A stretch of DNA of 30,953 nt. Origin: DASSTJ01 sp035707965. GTDB taxonomy: Bacteria; Actinomycetota; Actinomycetes; Actinomycetales; Angustibacteraceae. Position numbers and translations under genes: made by a program. Positions 15,586 through 23,989 of the stretch are shown piece by piece. Where the stretch lies: NCBI GenBank assembly GCA_035707965.1, contig DASSTJ010000100.1, positions 1-30,953 on the forward strand, given 5' to 3'. Below the pieces are notes generated by a model. That model saw nothing but the letters and a program-made list of their open reading frames with translations. It was not told the DNA's origin and did no database searches. How positions within the stretch are numbered: position 1 is the stretch's first letter; every line of letters starts with the position of its first letter.

Positions 15586-16797
15586 ATGTCGAACCGCACA
15601 CGGCTCACCCTCGTGGCGATGGCGGTCGCCGCGGCCACCGGTCTCGCTGCGTGCGGGTCCCCCGGCAGCAGCGGCGACGAGGCGGCGGGCACCAGCTCGA
15701 AGGGCGCTGCCGACTACACCGTCGGACTGGTCTACTCCAAGTCCGGCCCGTTGGCGACCTACGGCGAGCAGTACCGTCAGGGCTTCACCGCCGGCCTCGA
15801 CTACGCCACCAAGGGGACGGGCGCGGTCGACGGCCACAAGATCGTCGTCACCGAGCAGGACGACGGCGGTGACCCCGCCAAGGCGACGTCGGCGGTCACC
15901 ACGCTCGTGGGCCAGGGCGCGAAGATCATCGCCGGCTCGACGGCGTCCGGCGTGGCGCTGCAGGTCGCTCCGCTCGCCAAGGACAACAAGATCCTGTTCA
16001 TCTCCGGGCCGGCCGCGGCGGACGCCATCACCGGCGCCAACCGCTACACGTTCCGGTCGGGACGCCAGACGTACCAGGACATCCTCACGGCCGGCACGAT
16101 GATCGGTGACGTCAAGGGCAAGAAGGTCACGGTCTTCGCGCAGGACTCGGCCTTCGGCAAGGCGAACGAGGCAGGCGTGAAGGCGGTCCTCGGGGGCGAG
16201 GGCGCGACCGTCGACTCGGTGCTCGCACCCGCGGCGGCCACCGACCTCACGCCGTTCGCCACGCAGCTCAAGCAGAAGAAGCCCGACCTGCTGTTCGTCG
16301 CGTGGGCCGGCACCAACGCCTCGACGATGTGGCAGACCCTCGACCAGCAGGGCGTCTTCGACACCACCACCGTCGTCACCGGCCTCGACATCAAGCCGAC
16401 CCACCAGCTCTTCGGATCGGCTGGCGCGAAGATCGACTTCCTGGCGCACTTCTGCGACGGGTGCGCGGACAACCCGGTCTACCAGGCGCTCGACGCCGGC
16501 ATGAAGAAGCAGGGCTCGACCGTGGACCTGTTCACGAACGACGGGTTCGTCGCGGCCCAGATGATCGTGCACGCGCTGACCGCCGGCGGAGACGACGTCG
16601 AGAAGATGATCGGTTCCCTCGAGGGCTGGAAGTTCGACGGGCCCAAGGGCTCGATGGAGATCCGCGCCGCGGACCACGCCATGCTGCAGCCCATGTTCAC
16701 CGTGCACCTCGTGAAGGAGGGTGACGGGTTCAAGGCGAAGCTCGACAAGACCCTCTCGCCGGACCAGGTCGCGCCGCCCGTCACGCCCTTCAAGTGA
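15586..16797 (+). CDS. Substrate-binding lipoprotein of a branched-chain-amino-acid-type ABC importer
   Basis: A 403-residue Leu/Ile/Val-binding-type periplasmic-binding domain. The N-terminus is a lipoprotein signal, MSNRTRLTLVAMAV and lipobox LAAC with Cys23 as lipidation site, followed by a Ser/Gly-rich linker. The fold is indicated by YTVGLVYSKSGPLATYGEQ, GHKIVVTEQDDGGDPAKA and a YTFRSGRQTYQD segment. Start 15586 has GGAGG at eight bases. The same frame is open for more than 600 codons upstream, but without any protein-like content. It is the first gene of a six-gene operon with both ATPases, both permeases and a hydrolase. The ligand may be an amino acid, amide, urea-like or aromatic compound and cannot be read from the sequence. 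Confidence 0.93.
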   Translation: MSNRTRLTLVAMAVAAATGLAACGSPGSSGDEAAGTSSKGAADYTVGLVYSKSGPLATYGEQYRQGFTAGLDYATKGTGAVDGHKIVVTEQDDGGDPAKATSAVTTLVGQGAKIIAGSTASGVALQVAPLAKDNKILFISGPAAADAITGANRYTFRSGRQTYQDILTAGTMIGDVKGKKVTVFAQDSAFGKANEAGVKAVLGGEGATVDSVLAPAAATDLTPFATQLKQKKPDLLFVAWAGTNASTMWQTLDQQGVFDTTTVVTGLDIKPTHQLFGSAGAKIDFLAHFCDGCADNPVYQALDAGMKKQGSTVDLFTNDGFVAAQMIVHALTAGGDDVEKMIGSLEGWKFDGPKGSMEIRAADHAMLQPMFTVHLVKEGDGFKAKLDKTLSPDQVAPPVTPFK

Positions 16798-16810
16798 CGC
16801 GTACGACCAC

Positions 16811-17548
16811 GTGATCTCAGCGAACCAGATCGGGTGGCGCATCGGCGGCGCCGCCATCCTGGACGACATCTCCCTGGACGTCGGGGCCGGTGAGCTCCTC
16901 GGCATCATCGGCCCCAACGGCGCGGGGAAGTCGTCGCTCGTCAACATCCTGTCTGGCACCGTCCGCCCGACCACGGGCTCGATCGAGCTCGACGGCCAGG
17001 ACGTCACCCGGCTGTCCGCGACGGCTCGTGCCGCGAAGGGGCTCGCCCGGTCGTTCCAGACCTCGGCGCTCTTCGACGGGCTGACCGCGGGGGAGAACGT
17101 GCGGCTCGCCATCCAGGGCAGCAAGCCGGGCCGGCTCAGCCTGGTGCGGGCCGCATCGAGCACGGCCCCGGTCGAGCAGGTGGACTCCCTGCTCGACCGG
17201 GTCCGCATGCCGGGCCGTTCCGGAGCAGTGGCGGGGGCGCTCTCGCACGGCGACCGCCGCAAGCTCGAGCTGGCGATGGCGATGGCGTCCGAGCCTCGCG
17301 TGCTGCTCCTCGACGAACCGATGGCCGGCGTCTCGGCGGAGGACGTCGACGGGCTCAGCACGATCATCGCGGAGGTGCGCGACAGCGGAGTGGCCGTCCT
17401 CATGGTGGAGCACCACATGCACGTCGTCCTCGGGCTCGCCGACCGGGTGGCGGTGGTGCACCACGGCCGCCTGCTGGCACTGGGCTCGGCCGACGAGGTC
17501 ACCGCCGACCCGGAGGTGCAGCAGGCCTACCTGGGGGAGGCCCTGTGA
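16811..17548 (+). CDS. livG: ABC transporter ATP-binding protein (LivG type)
   Basis: A 245-residue ATPase that powers uptake. Walker A GPNGAGKSS (about 34-42), signature LSHGDRRKLELA (about 144) and Walker B VLLLDEP with Asp168/Glu169 are intact; the HHMHVVLGLADRVAVVHHG switch region follows. The start is the GTG at 16811, 13 bases after the binding-protein stop. An open frame begins earlier but overlaps that gene and is not LivG-like. The C-terminus (PEVQQAYLGEAL) is characteristic of LivG. The stop overlaps the livF GTG. Confidence 0.93.
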   Translation: MISANQIGWRIGGAAILDDISLDVGAGELLGIIGPNGAGKSSLVNILSGTVRPTTGSIELDGQDVTRLSATARAAKGLARSFQTSALFDGLTAGENVRLAIQGSKPGRLSLVRAASSTAPVEQVDSLLDRVRMPGRSGAVAGALSHGDRRKLELAMAMASEPRVLLLDEPMAGVSAEDVDGLSTIIAEVRDSGVAVLMVEHHMHVVLGLADRVAVVHHGRLLALGSADEVTADPEVQQAYLGEAL

Positions 17549-18276
17549 CGGACGTCCGGACGCCGCCGGTCCTGCGCGTGCAGGACCTGCACGTGCGCTA
17601 CGGGCGCCTGCACGTGCTGCAGGGCGTCTCGTTCGACGTCCCCGCCACGGGGGTCACGGCGCTGCTCGGCCGCAACGGCGTCGGCAAGTCGACCACGCTC
17701 AAGGCGGTGCTCGGCCTGGCGCCGCGCACCGGGACCGTCGAGCTGGCCGGCCGGGACGTCTCCTCATGGTCGGTCATGCGCACGGTTCGTGACGGCGTGG
17801 GCTACGTGCCCGAGGACCGCGAGGTGTTCGGCGACCTGACGGTCGACGAGAACCTGCGCCTGGTCGGCAAGGACGTCGGCGTCGAGGCCCCCGTCGTCCG
17901 GGAGCTCTTCGGTGACCTCCTCGCCCGGCGCACCCAGCGCGCCCGCACGCTCTCCGGCGGTCAGCAGCAGATGGTCGCGCTGGCCCGGGTGCTGCTGCGC
18001 GAGAACCGGCTGCTGCTCGTCGACGAGCCCACCAAGGGGCTCGCGCCGCGCCTGGTCACCGAGGTCGCCGACGTCCTGGCCCGGGTGGCGACGACGACGC
18101 CGATCCTGCTCGTCGAGCAGAACCTGCCGCTGGTACGGCGCATCGCCGACACGGTGGTCGTGCTGGACGCCGGTCAGGTCGTGCACCGCGGTAGCGCGGC
18201 CGAGCTGGTCGGCGACCCAGAGCTCACGACGCGACTGCTCGGGGTGTCGATGAAGCAGGGAGCCGCTGGTGACTGA
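17545..18276 (+). CDS. livF: ABC transporter ATP-binding protein (LivF type)
   Basis: The second ATPase of the importer, 243 residues. Walker A is GRNGVGKST (about 42-50), followed by YVPEDREVFGDLTVDENL (typical LivF), signature LSGGQQQMVALARVLL (about 136) and Walker B LLLVDEPTKGLAP with Asp160/Glu161. It would form a heterodimer with the LivG protein on the cytosolic side of the LivH/LivM pore. GTG at 17545 overlaps the livG stop by four bases. Confidence 0.94.
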   Translation: MTDVRTPPVLRVQDLHVRYGRLHVLQGVSFDVPATGVTALLGRNGVGKSTTLKAVLGLAPRTGTVELAGRDVSSWSVMRTVRDGVGYVPEDREVFGDLTVDENLRLVGKDVGVEAPVVRELFGDLLARRTQRARTLSGGQQQMVALARVLLRENRLLLVDEPTKGLAPRLVTEVADVLARVATTTPILLVEQNLPLVRRIADTVVVLDAGQVVHRGSAAELVGDPELTTRLLGVSMKQGAAGD

Positions 18277-19147
18277 CTTCGTGCTGCTCGTCGTCACCGG
18301 AGTGGGCCTCGGCGCCCTGTACTTCCTGGCCGCGTCGGGGCTGAGCCTCATCTACGGCCTCATGGGTGTGCTCAACTTCGCCCACGGCGCTTTCATGGTG
18401 GCGGGGGCGTACGCCGGCTGGGTCGTCGTCTCGCACCTGACGGGCCTTGCCGGCGGTCTCGCGCTCGCGGTCGGCGTCGTTGCGGCGCTGGCCGTCGGGG
18501 CTCTCATCGGGCTGGTCGTCGAGCTCGTGCTGATCCGGCCGCTCTACGAGCGTCACATCCAGCAGGTCCTGGTCACCGTCGGGCTCTCGCTCGCCGCTGT
18601 CGCTGCGGTGCAAGGCATCTGGGGCCCCGACGCCCGCCAGCTGCCGAAGGGCGAGTGGCTGTCGAGCACCACGTCGGTGGCCGGCGCGCACGTGCCGAAC
18701 GACCGGTTCCTCTTCATCGCCGCTGCCCTCCTGCTGTTCGTCGGGCTCAAGGCCCTGCTGCAGTTCACCCGCCTGGGCCTGGTGATCCGCGCGGGCGTCG
18801 AGAACCGGCGCATGGTGGCGGCGCTCGGCATCGACGTGCAGCGCACGTTCACCGTCGTGTTCGTGCTGGGCAGCGCGGCTGCCGGGCTCGCCGGCATCCT
18901 CGGCGGCGTGTACGCCAGCAGCGTCACACCGGGGCAGGGCGGCTCGATGCTCATCTACGCGTTCATCGTCGTCGTGATCGGCGGCATGGGGTCCTTGAAC
19001 GGCACGGCCGTCGCCGCGCTAGCCGTCGGGCTGGTGCAGCAGCTCACGAACTTCTACGCCGCCAGCGGTGTCGGCGACCTCTCGGTGGTGCTGCTGCTCG
19101 CACTGGTGCTGCTGCTGCGGCCGAGGTCCATGGAGGGAGCACGATGA
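18269..19147 (+). CDS. livH: Branched-chain-amino-acid-type ABC transporter permease (LivH type)
   Basis: A 292-residue membrane protein with about eight helices. Conserved features include SLIYGLMGVLNFAHGAFMV near the N-terminus, the cytoplasmic loop GLVIRAGVENRRMVAALGID that contacts the ATPases, and VIGGMGSLNGTAVAALAVGL. The start GTG at 18269 lies within the last codons of livF (eight-base overlap) after GCAGGGAG. Confidence 0.93.
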   Translation: MTDFVLLVVTGVGLGALYFLAASGLSLIYGLMGVLNFAHGAFMVAGAYAGWVVVSHLTGLAGGLALAVGVVAALAVGALIGLVVELVLIRPLYERHIQQVLVTVGLSLAAVAAVQGIWGPDARQLPKGEWLSSTTSVAGAHVPNDRFLFIAAALLLFVGLKALLQFTRLGLVIRAGVENRRMVAALGIDVQRTFTVVFVLGSAAAGLAGILGGVYASSVTPGQGGSMLIYAFIVVVIGGMGSLNGTAVAALAVGLVQQLTNFYAASGVGDLSVVLLLALVLLLRPRSMEGAR

Positions 19148-20175
19148 CCCGCCGGCTGCGCACCGTCGCCCTCCCGCTGGTGCTGCTGCTCGTGCTGGCG
19201 TACCTGCCCTACGTGCCCACGGAGCTGCCCGGGCTGCTGCCCGACCGCGTCAACGGGCCCGGATCCATGCAGCTGCTCGCGATCTGCCTCACGACAGCTG
19301 GCATCGCCCTCAGCTACGACGTGCTCTTCGGGCGCACGGGCCTGCTCAGCTTCGGGCACGCGCTCGTCGTCGCCGCGGGCAGCTACCTGACGGCTATCGC
19401 GATGTCCTCGCTCGACCTGCCGCTGGCGCTCGCGGCTGTCGTCGCCCTGGTGGGCACGACGCTGCTCGCCCTCGTCGTCGGGGCGATCGCCTTACGCGTC
19501 GGCGGGATCGCGTTCGCCATGGTGACGCTCGCCTTCGCGCAGGCGGCGTCCATCGTGGTGCTGCGCAACCCGGGGGGTGTCACGGGTGGCGAGGAGGGTC
19601 TCACGCTCGACCGCGACCTGATGCCGAACCTGCTGCTCGGCGTCGCGAACGCGCCCTACCGCTACTGGGTGGCGCTCGGGTTCCTCGTCGTGGCCTGGCT
19701 CGTCGTCGCGTGGCTGGTGCGGTCGCGTGTGGGCCACGCCATGGCGGCCGTCCGCGAGAACGAGGCGAGGGCCGCCGTGCTCGGGCTGCCGGTGTACCGC
19801 ACGAAGCTCGTCGCGCTCGTCGTCGGCTCGTTCCTCGGCGCTCTCGGTGGCGTCGTCCACGCCGTGGTGCTCGGCGGCTCGAGCCCGCACATCACCACCG
19901 CGGAGTTCACGCTGTCGCTGCTCGTCATGGTCGTGCTCGGTGGCGCCGGCAGCTCGTGGGGCGCGGTGGTGGGAGGGTTCCTCTACGCCTACGCCGACGC
20001 CCGGCTGATCGAGGTGAGCGGGTCGTCCCTGCTCGACCACCTGCCGGGGGCGCTCGGTGGTGTGCTGAGCGAACCGTTGTTCATCCTGGGCACGTTCTTC
20101 GTGCTCATCGTCTACTTCGCGCCGACCGGCATCACCGGGCTGGGGCGGCGCGTCGTGCGCAGAGGAGAGCCATGA
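19144..20175 (+). CDS. livM: Branched-chain-amino-acid-type ABC transporter permease (LivM type)
   Basis: A 343-residue membrane protein with about ten helices, partner of LivH. Conserved segments are LSYDVLFGRTGLLSFGHALV, VGGIAFAMVTLAFAQA, the ATPase-coupling loop VGHAMAAVRENEARAAVLGL and VVLGGAGSSWGAVVGG. The ATG at 19144 overlaps the livH stop (ATGA). The same frame continues upstream within livH, but that part is an artefact. Confidence 0.93.
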   Translation: MTRRLRTVALPLVLLLVLAYLPYVPTELPGLLPDRVNGPGSMQLLAICLTTAGIALSYDVLFGRTGLLSFGHALVVAAGSYLTAIAMSSLDLPLALAAVVALVGTTLLALVVGAIALRVGGIAFAMVTLAFAQAASIVVLRNPGGVTGGEEGLTLDRDLMPNLLLGVANAPYRYWVALGFLVVAWLVVAWLVRSRVGHAMAAVRENEARAAVLGLPVYRTKLVALVVGSFLGALGGVVHAVVLGGSSPHITTAEFTLSLLVMVVLGGAGSSWGAVVGGFLYAYADARLIEVSGSSLLDHLPGALGGVLSEPLFILGTFFVLIVYFAPTGITGLGRRVVRRGEP

Positions 20176-21089
20176 GCATGGCCGAGACGTCGTTCGAGAC
20201 CGAGGTGGACGGGGGCCGGGTCGTCGTCCACGAGCTGGCGAAGGGGGTGCCCGGCGGACCGACGGTCGTGGCGGCTCACGGCATCACCGCGAACGCCCTC
20301 ATGTGGCAGCCGCTGGCCGACGCGCTCGCCCGCCGCCGCCCCGACGTACGGGTCCTGGCGCCCGACCTTCGCGGTCGCGCCGACAGCCGGGACGTCGGCG
20401 GGCCGCGGGGGCTCGCCGCACACGCCGCCGACCTGCTGGTCCTCGTGCGCTCGCTCGGCACGCGTCCTCTGCTGGTCGGGCACTCCATGGGCGCCTTCGT
20501 CACCGGGCTCGCCGCCGCGACGGACCCCGCGGCCGTCAGCGGTGTCGTCCTGGTGGACGGTGGCCTCGCGTTCCCGACTCCACCCGACCTCGACGTCGAC
20601 GCAGCGCTGCAGGCGGTGATCGGGCCCGCGATGGAGCGGCTGTCGCTGCGCTTCGACGACCTCGACGCCTATGTCGCGTTCTGGCAGCGGCACCCGGCGC
20701 TCGGCCCGCTGCTCGACGGCCCGGCCGGAGGCGCCGTCCGGCGCTACCTCGCCCACGATCTCGTGCGCTCGGACGACGCCTGGGTCTCGAGCTGCCGGCT
20801 GGACGTCGTGCGCGCGGACGGCGCCGACGTGCTCGCCGACGCGCAGACCCATGCGGCCGTCGGCCACGCTGTCGCCGCCGGCGTGCCCGTCGAGCTGGTC
20901 TGGGCCGCTCGGGGCCTGCTCGACGAGCCGCAGGGGTTGTACGACGAGGGTCGGCTCGCCGCCCTGGCTGTTCCGGCCGACGTCCGCGTGACCGGTGTGG
21001 ACGGCAACCACTACAGCGTCGTGCTGACCGACCCCGGCGTCTCCGCCGTGCTGGACGCCGTGGAGCGACTGCTGCCGGCCGCTGAGTGA
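20172..21089 (+). CDS. Alpha/beta-fold hydrolase co-encoded with the ABC importer
   Basis: A 305-residue single-domain alpha/beta hydrolase. The oxyanion loop AHGITANA, the nucleophile elbow GHSMG (Ser105) and the catalytic His in VDGNHYS (His280) are present; the acidic residue is probably Asp after strand 6 or 7. There is no signal peptide, so it is cytosolic. The ATG at 20172 overlaps the livM stop (ATGA) and follows GAGGAGAG; an ATG two codons later is an alternative. Translational coupling to the transporter suggests it cleaves an imported ester, amide or lactone (inference). The exact reaction is unknown. Confidence 0.88.
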   Translation: MSMAETSFETEVDGGRVVVHELAKGVPGGPTVVAAHGITANALMWQPLADALARRRPDVRVLAPDLRGRADSRDVGGPRGLAAHAADLLVLVRSLGTRPLLVGHSMGAFVTGLAAATDPAAVSGVVLVDGGLAFPTPPDLDVDAALQAVIGPAMERLSLRFDDLDAYVAFWQRHPALGPLLDGPAGGAVRRYLAHDLVRSDDAWVSSCRLDVVRADGADVLADAQTHAAVGHAVAAGVPVELVWAARGLLDEPQGLYDEGRLAALAVPADVRVTGVDGNHYSVVLTDPGVSAVLDAVERLLPAAE

Positions 21090-21139
21090 CCGCCACGCCC
21101 CCGCGACACGCCGCCCTCGTCGGCGAGTCACGGTCACTC
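21084..21139. terminator. Possible terminator between convergent genes
   Basis: GAGTGACCG (21084-21092, spanning the hydrolase stop) and CGGTCACTC (21131-21139) are a perfect 9-bp inverted repeat with a long loop. A shorter CGAGT/ACTCG stem (21124-21140) is an alternative fold. No T-tract. Weak candidate. Confidence 0.3.
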
Positions 21140-21153
21140 GGCGAGCCCGCGGG

Positions 21154-21444
21154 TCAGCCGCCGACGACGACGTTCCAGGGCCGCACTGCCCAGCTCGTGA
21201 CCAGCCCGCCCGCGACGTAGGGGTCGGACGCCGCGAACTGCTCGGCCGCCGTGCGCGCGGCGTCGGCGTCCGAGCCGGTGAACACGAACACCGCGCGGTC
21301 GGCGGGGTCAGCCAGCGCCCCCGCGAGCGCGATGTCGCCCCGCTCCGCGGCGGCCTGCGCCAATCCGAGGTGCTCCTCGCGAAGCTCGCCGCGACGATCC
21401 AGGTAGTCGCTGACCAGCTGGTACTCGAGCAGCGCGTAGGCCAC
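21154..21444 (-). CDS. YciI-family protein
   Basis: A 96-residue dimeric alpha/beta barrel-type protein of the YCII family. Start MAYALLEYQLVSDYLDRR, REEHLGLAQAAAERGD with the conserved His25, a GALADPADRAVFVFTGSD strand and ASDPYVAGGLVTSWAVRPWN at the end all match. Most members have no known reaction; a few are dehydrochlorinase- or lyase-like domains. It converges on the hydrolase gene and diverges from the flavoprotein gene. The Shine-Dalgarno on the minus strand is AGAGAGGAC before ATG. Confidence 0.88.
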   Translation of the reverse strand: MAYALLEYQLVSDYLDRRGELREEHLGLAQAAAERGDIALAGALADPADRAVFVFTGSDADAARTAAEQFAASDPYVAGGLVTSWAVRPWNVVVGG

Positions 21445-21527
21445 GGCAGGTCCTCTCTCGGGCGGGTGGTTCCGCAGCCCATCATGGCGTTCGGGACCTG
21501 GCAGTGACGACCCACCCCGCGCTGCCC

Positions 21528-21563
21528 CCCCTCATGCCCGGCCAGCTGGTCGGGCATGAGGGG
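21528..21563. repeat. 36-bp nearly perfect palindrome in a divergent intergenic region
   Basis: CCCCTCATGCCCG (21528-21540) is mirrored by CGGGCATGAGGGG (21551-21563), and the central ten bases are also symmetric except for one G/T pair. Thirty-four of 36 positions fit the palindrome. It lies between the 5' ends of the YciI-like gene and the flavoprotein gene and has no T-tract, so it does not look like a terminator. It may be an operator or a structured leader. Confidence 0.85.
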
Positions 21564-21564
21564 T

Positions 21565-21577
21565 GCCGATCATCGGC
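21565..21577. repeat. 13-bp palindrome next to the 36-bp palindrome
   Basis: GCCGATCATCGGC is a perfect odd-centred palindrome one base after the 36-bp palindrome. Together they make a compact symmetric region upstream of the flavoprotein gene. Confidence 0.6.
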
Positions 21578-21678
21578 CGCGCTCGGCCGGTGCTGATCTT
21601 CCACGCAGGCCGTGACGACCCTGTGCAGGTCGAGTGAACTCCCTGGGCTGGCGCCCGCTGATCCACGAGCCTCGAGGC

Positions 21679-22899
21679 ATGGGGACACCTGAGGTCGACG
21701 TTCTGGTCATCGGAGCCGGCCTCGCGGGGCTGCACACCGTCACAGCCCTGGCACGTCAGCAGCACGACGTCCTGCTGGTCGACCGGCGCCCGACTCTCGG
21801 CGCGGCGATTCGCACGACCGGCATCTTCGTGCGACGCACGCTGGACGACTTCACGCTGCCGGCTGACTGCCTGGGACCACCGATCCGGCGGATCGTGCTG
21901 TACCCGCCGAGCCGTCGACGTCCGGTGACGCTGCAGAGCTCGCGGGACGAGTACCGCGTCGGCGACATGGCGCCGCTGTACCTGGCCGCGGCGCGGTCGG
22001 CCGAGGACGCCGGAGTGCGGCTCGTCCTCGGCACCCGCTACGTCGGGCGCGACGGCAACGTCGTCCGGCTCGACGGGCCCCAGGGACCCGTCCGCGTGCG
22101 TCCGCGGTTCCTGGTCGGCGCCGACGGGGCGCGGTCGTCGGTGGCGCGCGACCTGGGTCTGGACCGGAACGAGCACCTGATCGTGGGCGCGGAGGAGGTC
22201 TTCGCGATCCCGCCGGTGTCGACGGAGCCGACGTTCCACTGCGTCGTCGACCCGGTCCTCGCGCCCGGCTACCTGGCGTGGGTGGTGAACGACGGGTGCC
22301 ACGCGCACGTCGGCGTGGCCGGGTACGCGTCCCGCTTCCCGAACGGCCTGCGTGCCGCCCTGCGCAGCTTCAGCGCCTCCGCGCCAGGCCTCGAGCGCGT
22401 CGAGCGGCCGGACGAGACCGAGCAGCCGGGCGCGGTCGAGCGGCGCGGCGGCCCGATCCCGGTCGGGGGAGTGCTGCGTCGCATCAGCTCCGCCGAAGGG
22501 TTGCTGGTCGGGGACGCGGCCGGCGCCGTCTCGCCGCTCACCGCGGGTGGGCTGGACCCGTGCCTGCGCCTGTCCGAGCACGCGGCGTCAGTGCTGCACG
22601 AGGCGCTGCGCAGCGGACGGACCGACGCCGTCGCGGCCTATGACGGCGCGGCGTTGCGCGAGCGGTTCCGGGGACGGCTGCTGATGCGCCGAGGCTTGGC
22701 GCAGCTGCGTACCCCGACGATGTCGGAGCTCGGCTTCGCCCTGGTGCGGACGCCGCCCGGCCGCGCGGCTGCACGCCGGATCCTCTTCGGTGACGGGTCC
22801 TTCCCGTCGCCGAGACCGGTGTCACCCGCCCGTCAGGACGTCGACCGTGGCAGCTCGTCGGCGAGCCCGAACGCAGCGAACAGGCTCGTGTCGAAGTAG
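21679..22899 (+). CDS. FAD-dependent oxidoreductase, geranylgeranyl-reductase-like
   Basis: From ATG 21679 the protein has 406 residues. It opens with a Rossmann FAD site (DVLVIGAGLAGL, Gly12-x-Gly-x-x-Gly17). LVGADGARSSVARDLG in the middle and LVGDAAGAVSPLTAGGLDP (Asp279) later are the second FAD motifs of the geranylgeranyl-reductase/hydroxylase group. The group reduces isoprenoid double bonds of quinones or lipids or hydroxylates aromatic rings; the substrate is unknown. A GTG at 21634 in frame would add 15 residues without family content, so the ATG is preferred, though its Shine-Dalgarno is poor. The 3' end overlaps the convergent sigma-factor gene by 67 bases. Confidence 0.85.
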   Translation: MGTPEVDVLVIGAGLAGLHTVTALARQQHDVLLVDRRPTLGAAIRTTGIFVRRTLDDFTLPADCLGPPIRRIVLYPPSRRRPVTLQSSRDEYRVGDMAPLYLAAARSAEDAGVRLVLGTRYVGRDGNVVRLDGPQGPVRVRPRFLVGADGARSSVARDLGLDRNEHLIVGAEEVFAIPPVSTEPTFHCVVDPVLAPGYLAWVVNDGCHAHVGVAGYASRFPNGLRAALRSFSASAPGLERVERPDETEQPGAVERRGGPIPVGGVLRRISSAEGLLVGDAAGAVSPLTAGGLDPCLRLSEHAASVLHEALRSGRTDAVAAYDGAALRERFRGRLLMRRGLAQLRTPTMSELGFALVRTPPGRAAARRILFGDGSFPSPRPVSPARQDVDRGSSSASPNAANRLVSK

Positions 22900-23873
22900 C
22901 AGACCACGTGCGTCACTCGATCGTCCTCGACGGTCAGCTGCTGCAGCTGGAAGGCGCGGTGCACGCCGTCGAGATCGCGCATGTACAGCGCCAGCACCGG
23001 CTGGCCGTTGGCCGAGGTGCGCACCATGCGCATGTCGCCTGCGCCGCTGGCGGGGCACTGCGTGGAGATGAGCGACGCGATCTGCTGCGAGCCGGAGTAC
23101 CAGCCGGTGAAGGGCGGCATCTCCCACACGGCGTCCTGGGTCAGCAGATGCACCAGCGCGTCGATGTCGTAGTTCTCGAACGCCGCGACGTACCGCGTCA
23201 GCAGGTCGCTGGACCGCTGGTCCGGCACCGTCCCCCCTCGCGACTCCGGCGACGCGGCCAGCTTCTCGACGTGGGCGCGCGCCCGCTGCAGCGTGCTGTT
23301 GGCAGCGGCGACGCTGATGTCGAGCGCGTCCGCCACCTCGGCCGCTCGCCACGCGAGCACGTCGCGCAGGATGAGCACCGCACGCTGCTGCGCCGTCAGG
23401 TGCTGCAGGGCGGCCACGAACGCGAGCCGGACGCTCTCGCGGCTGACCGCGGTGTCGGCCGGGTCGGGGTCGGCGTCCGCCCACACCATCGCGTCGGGCA
23501 GCGGCTCGAGCCAGGTGATCTCGGGACGGCTGTCGAGGGCGCCCGTGGGATCACCGGGCGGGGCGCCGAGGCCGGTGGGCAGCGGGCGGCGCTCACGGCC
23601 CTTCAACGCGGTGAGGCACACGTTGGTGGCGATCTTGTACATCCAGGTGCGCAGCGACGACCGGTGGTCGAAGCCGTGGAACGCCCGCCACGCGCGCAGG
23701 TACGTCTCCTGCACGAGGTCCTCCGCGTCGTGGACCGAGCCGAGCATGCGGTAGCAGTGCGCCGTGAGCTCACGTCGCAGCGGCTCGACCTGCTGCATGA
23801 ACGCGTGGTCGACGTCGGTCCCCTCCGCGGGGTCGACGGAGATCTCGAGGCCGGTGCTGGCGAGGTCTGTCAT
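22833..23873 (-). CDS. ECF RNA polymerase sigma factor with SnoaL-like C-terminal domain (SigG/SigJ-like)
   Basis: A 346-residue protein, much longer than a plain ECF sigma. Sigma region 2 is LTAHCYRMLGSVHDAEDLVQ with ETYLRAWRAFHGF and RTWMYKIATNVCL (about 30-95). Region 4 is LTAQQRAVLILRDVLAWRAA and EVADALDISVAAANSTLQRA (about 155-205). From about 225 a SnoaL-like domain follows (RYVAAFENYDIDALVHLLTQ, WEMPPFTGWYSG). In such sigma factors the extension replaces a separate anti-sigma factor and controls activity, probably by ligand binding. No anti-sigma gene is adjacent. It is divergent from a VOC-domain gene, a frequent type of neighbour for small-ligand-linked ECF factors (inference). Confidence 0.92.
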   Translation of the reverse strand: MTDLASTGLEISVDPAEGTDVDHAFMQQVEPLRRELTAHCYRMLGSVHDAEDLVQETYLRAWRAFHGFDHRSSLRTWMYKIATNVCLTALKGRERRPLPTGLGAPPGDPTGALDSRPEITWLEPLPDAMVWADADPDPADTAVSRESVRLAFVAALQHLTAQQRAVLILRDVLAWRAAEVADALDISVAAANSTLQRARAHVEKLAASPESRGGTVPDQRSSDLLTRYVAAFENYDIDALVHLLTQDAVWEMPPFTGWYSGSQQIASLISTQCPASGAGDMRMVRTSANGQPVLALYMRDLDGVHRAFQLQQLTVEDDRVTHVVCYFDTSLFAAFGLADELPRSTS

Positions 23874-23880
23874 GCACAGA

Positions 23881-23903
23881 AACGGTAGCCCGGACCGATG
23901 ACA
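23881..23903 (-). promoter_or_regulatory. Candidate ECF promoter ahead of the SnoaL-type sigma gene
   Basis: On the minus strand TGTCATC (-35-like) is followed after about 12 bases by CGTT, just upstream of the sigma ATG. This loosely resembles the TGTCAnn...CGTC pattern reported for ECF factors with SnoaL-type extensions. The spacing is somewhat short, so only tentative. Confidence 0.3.
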
Positions 23904-23989
23904 TCCGGGGAGGTACGGAGTCAGTCCACGTGAGAGCGCGAAGACGCTCGATCCACGGGACCTGAGCCCGGCCGACCCTGGAGGACCAG

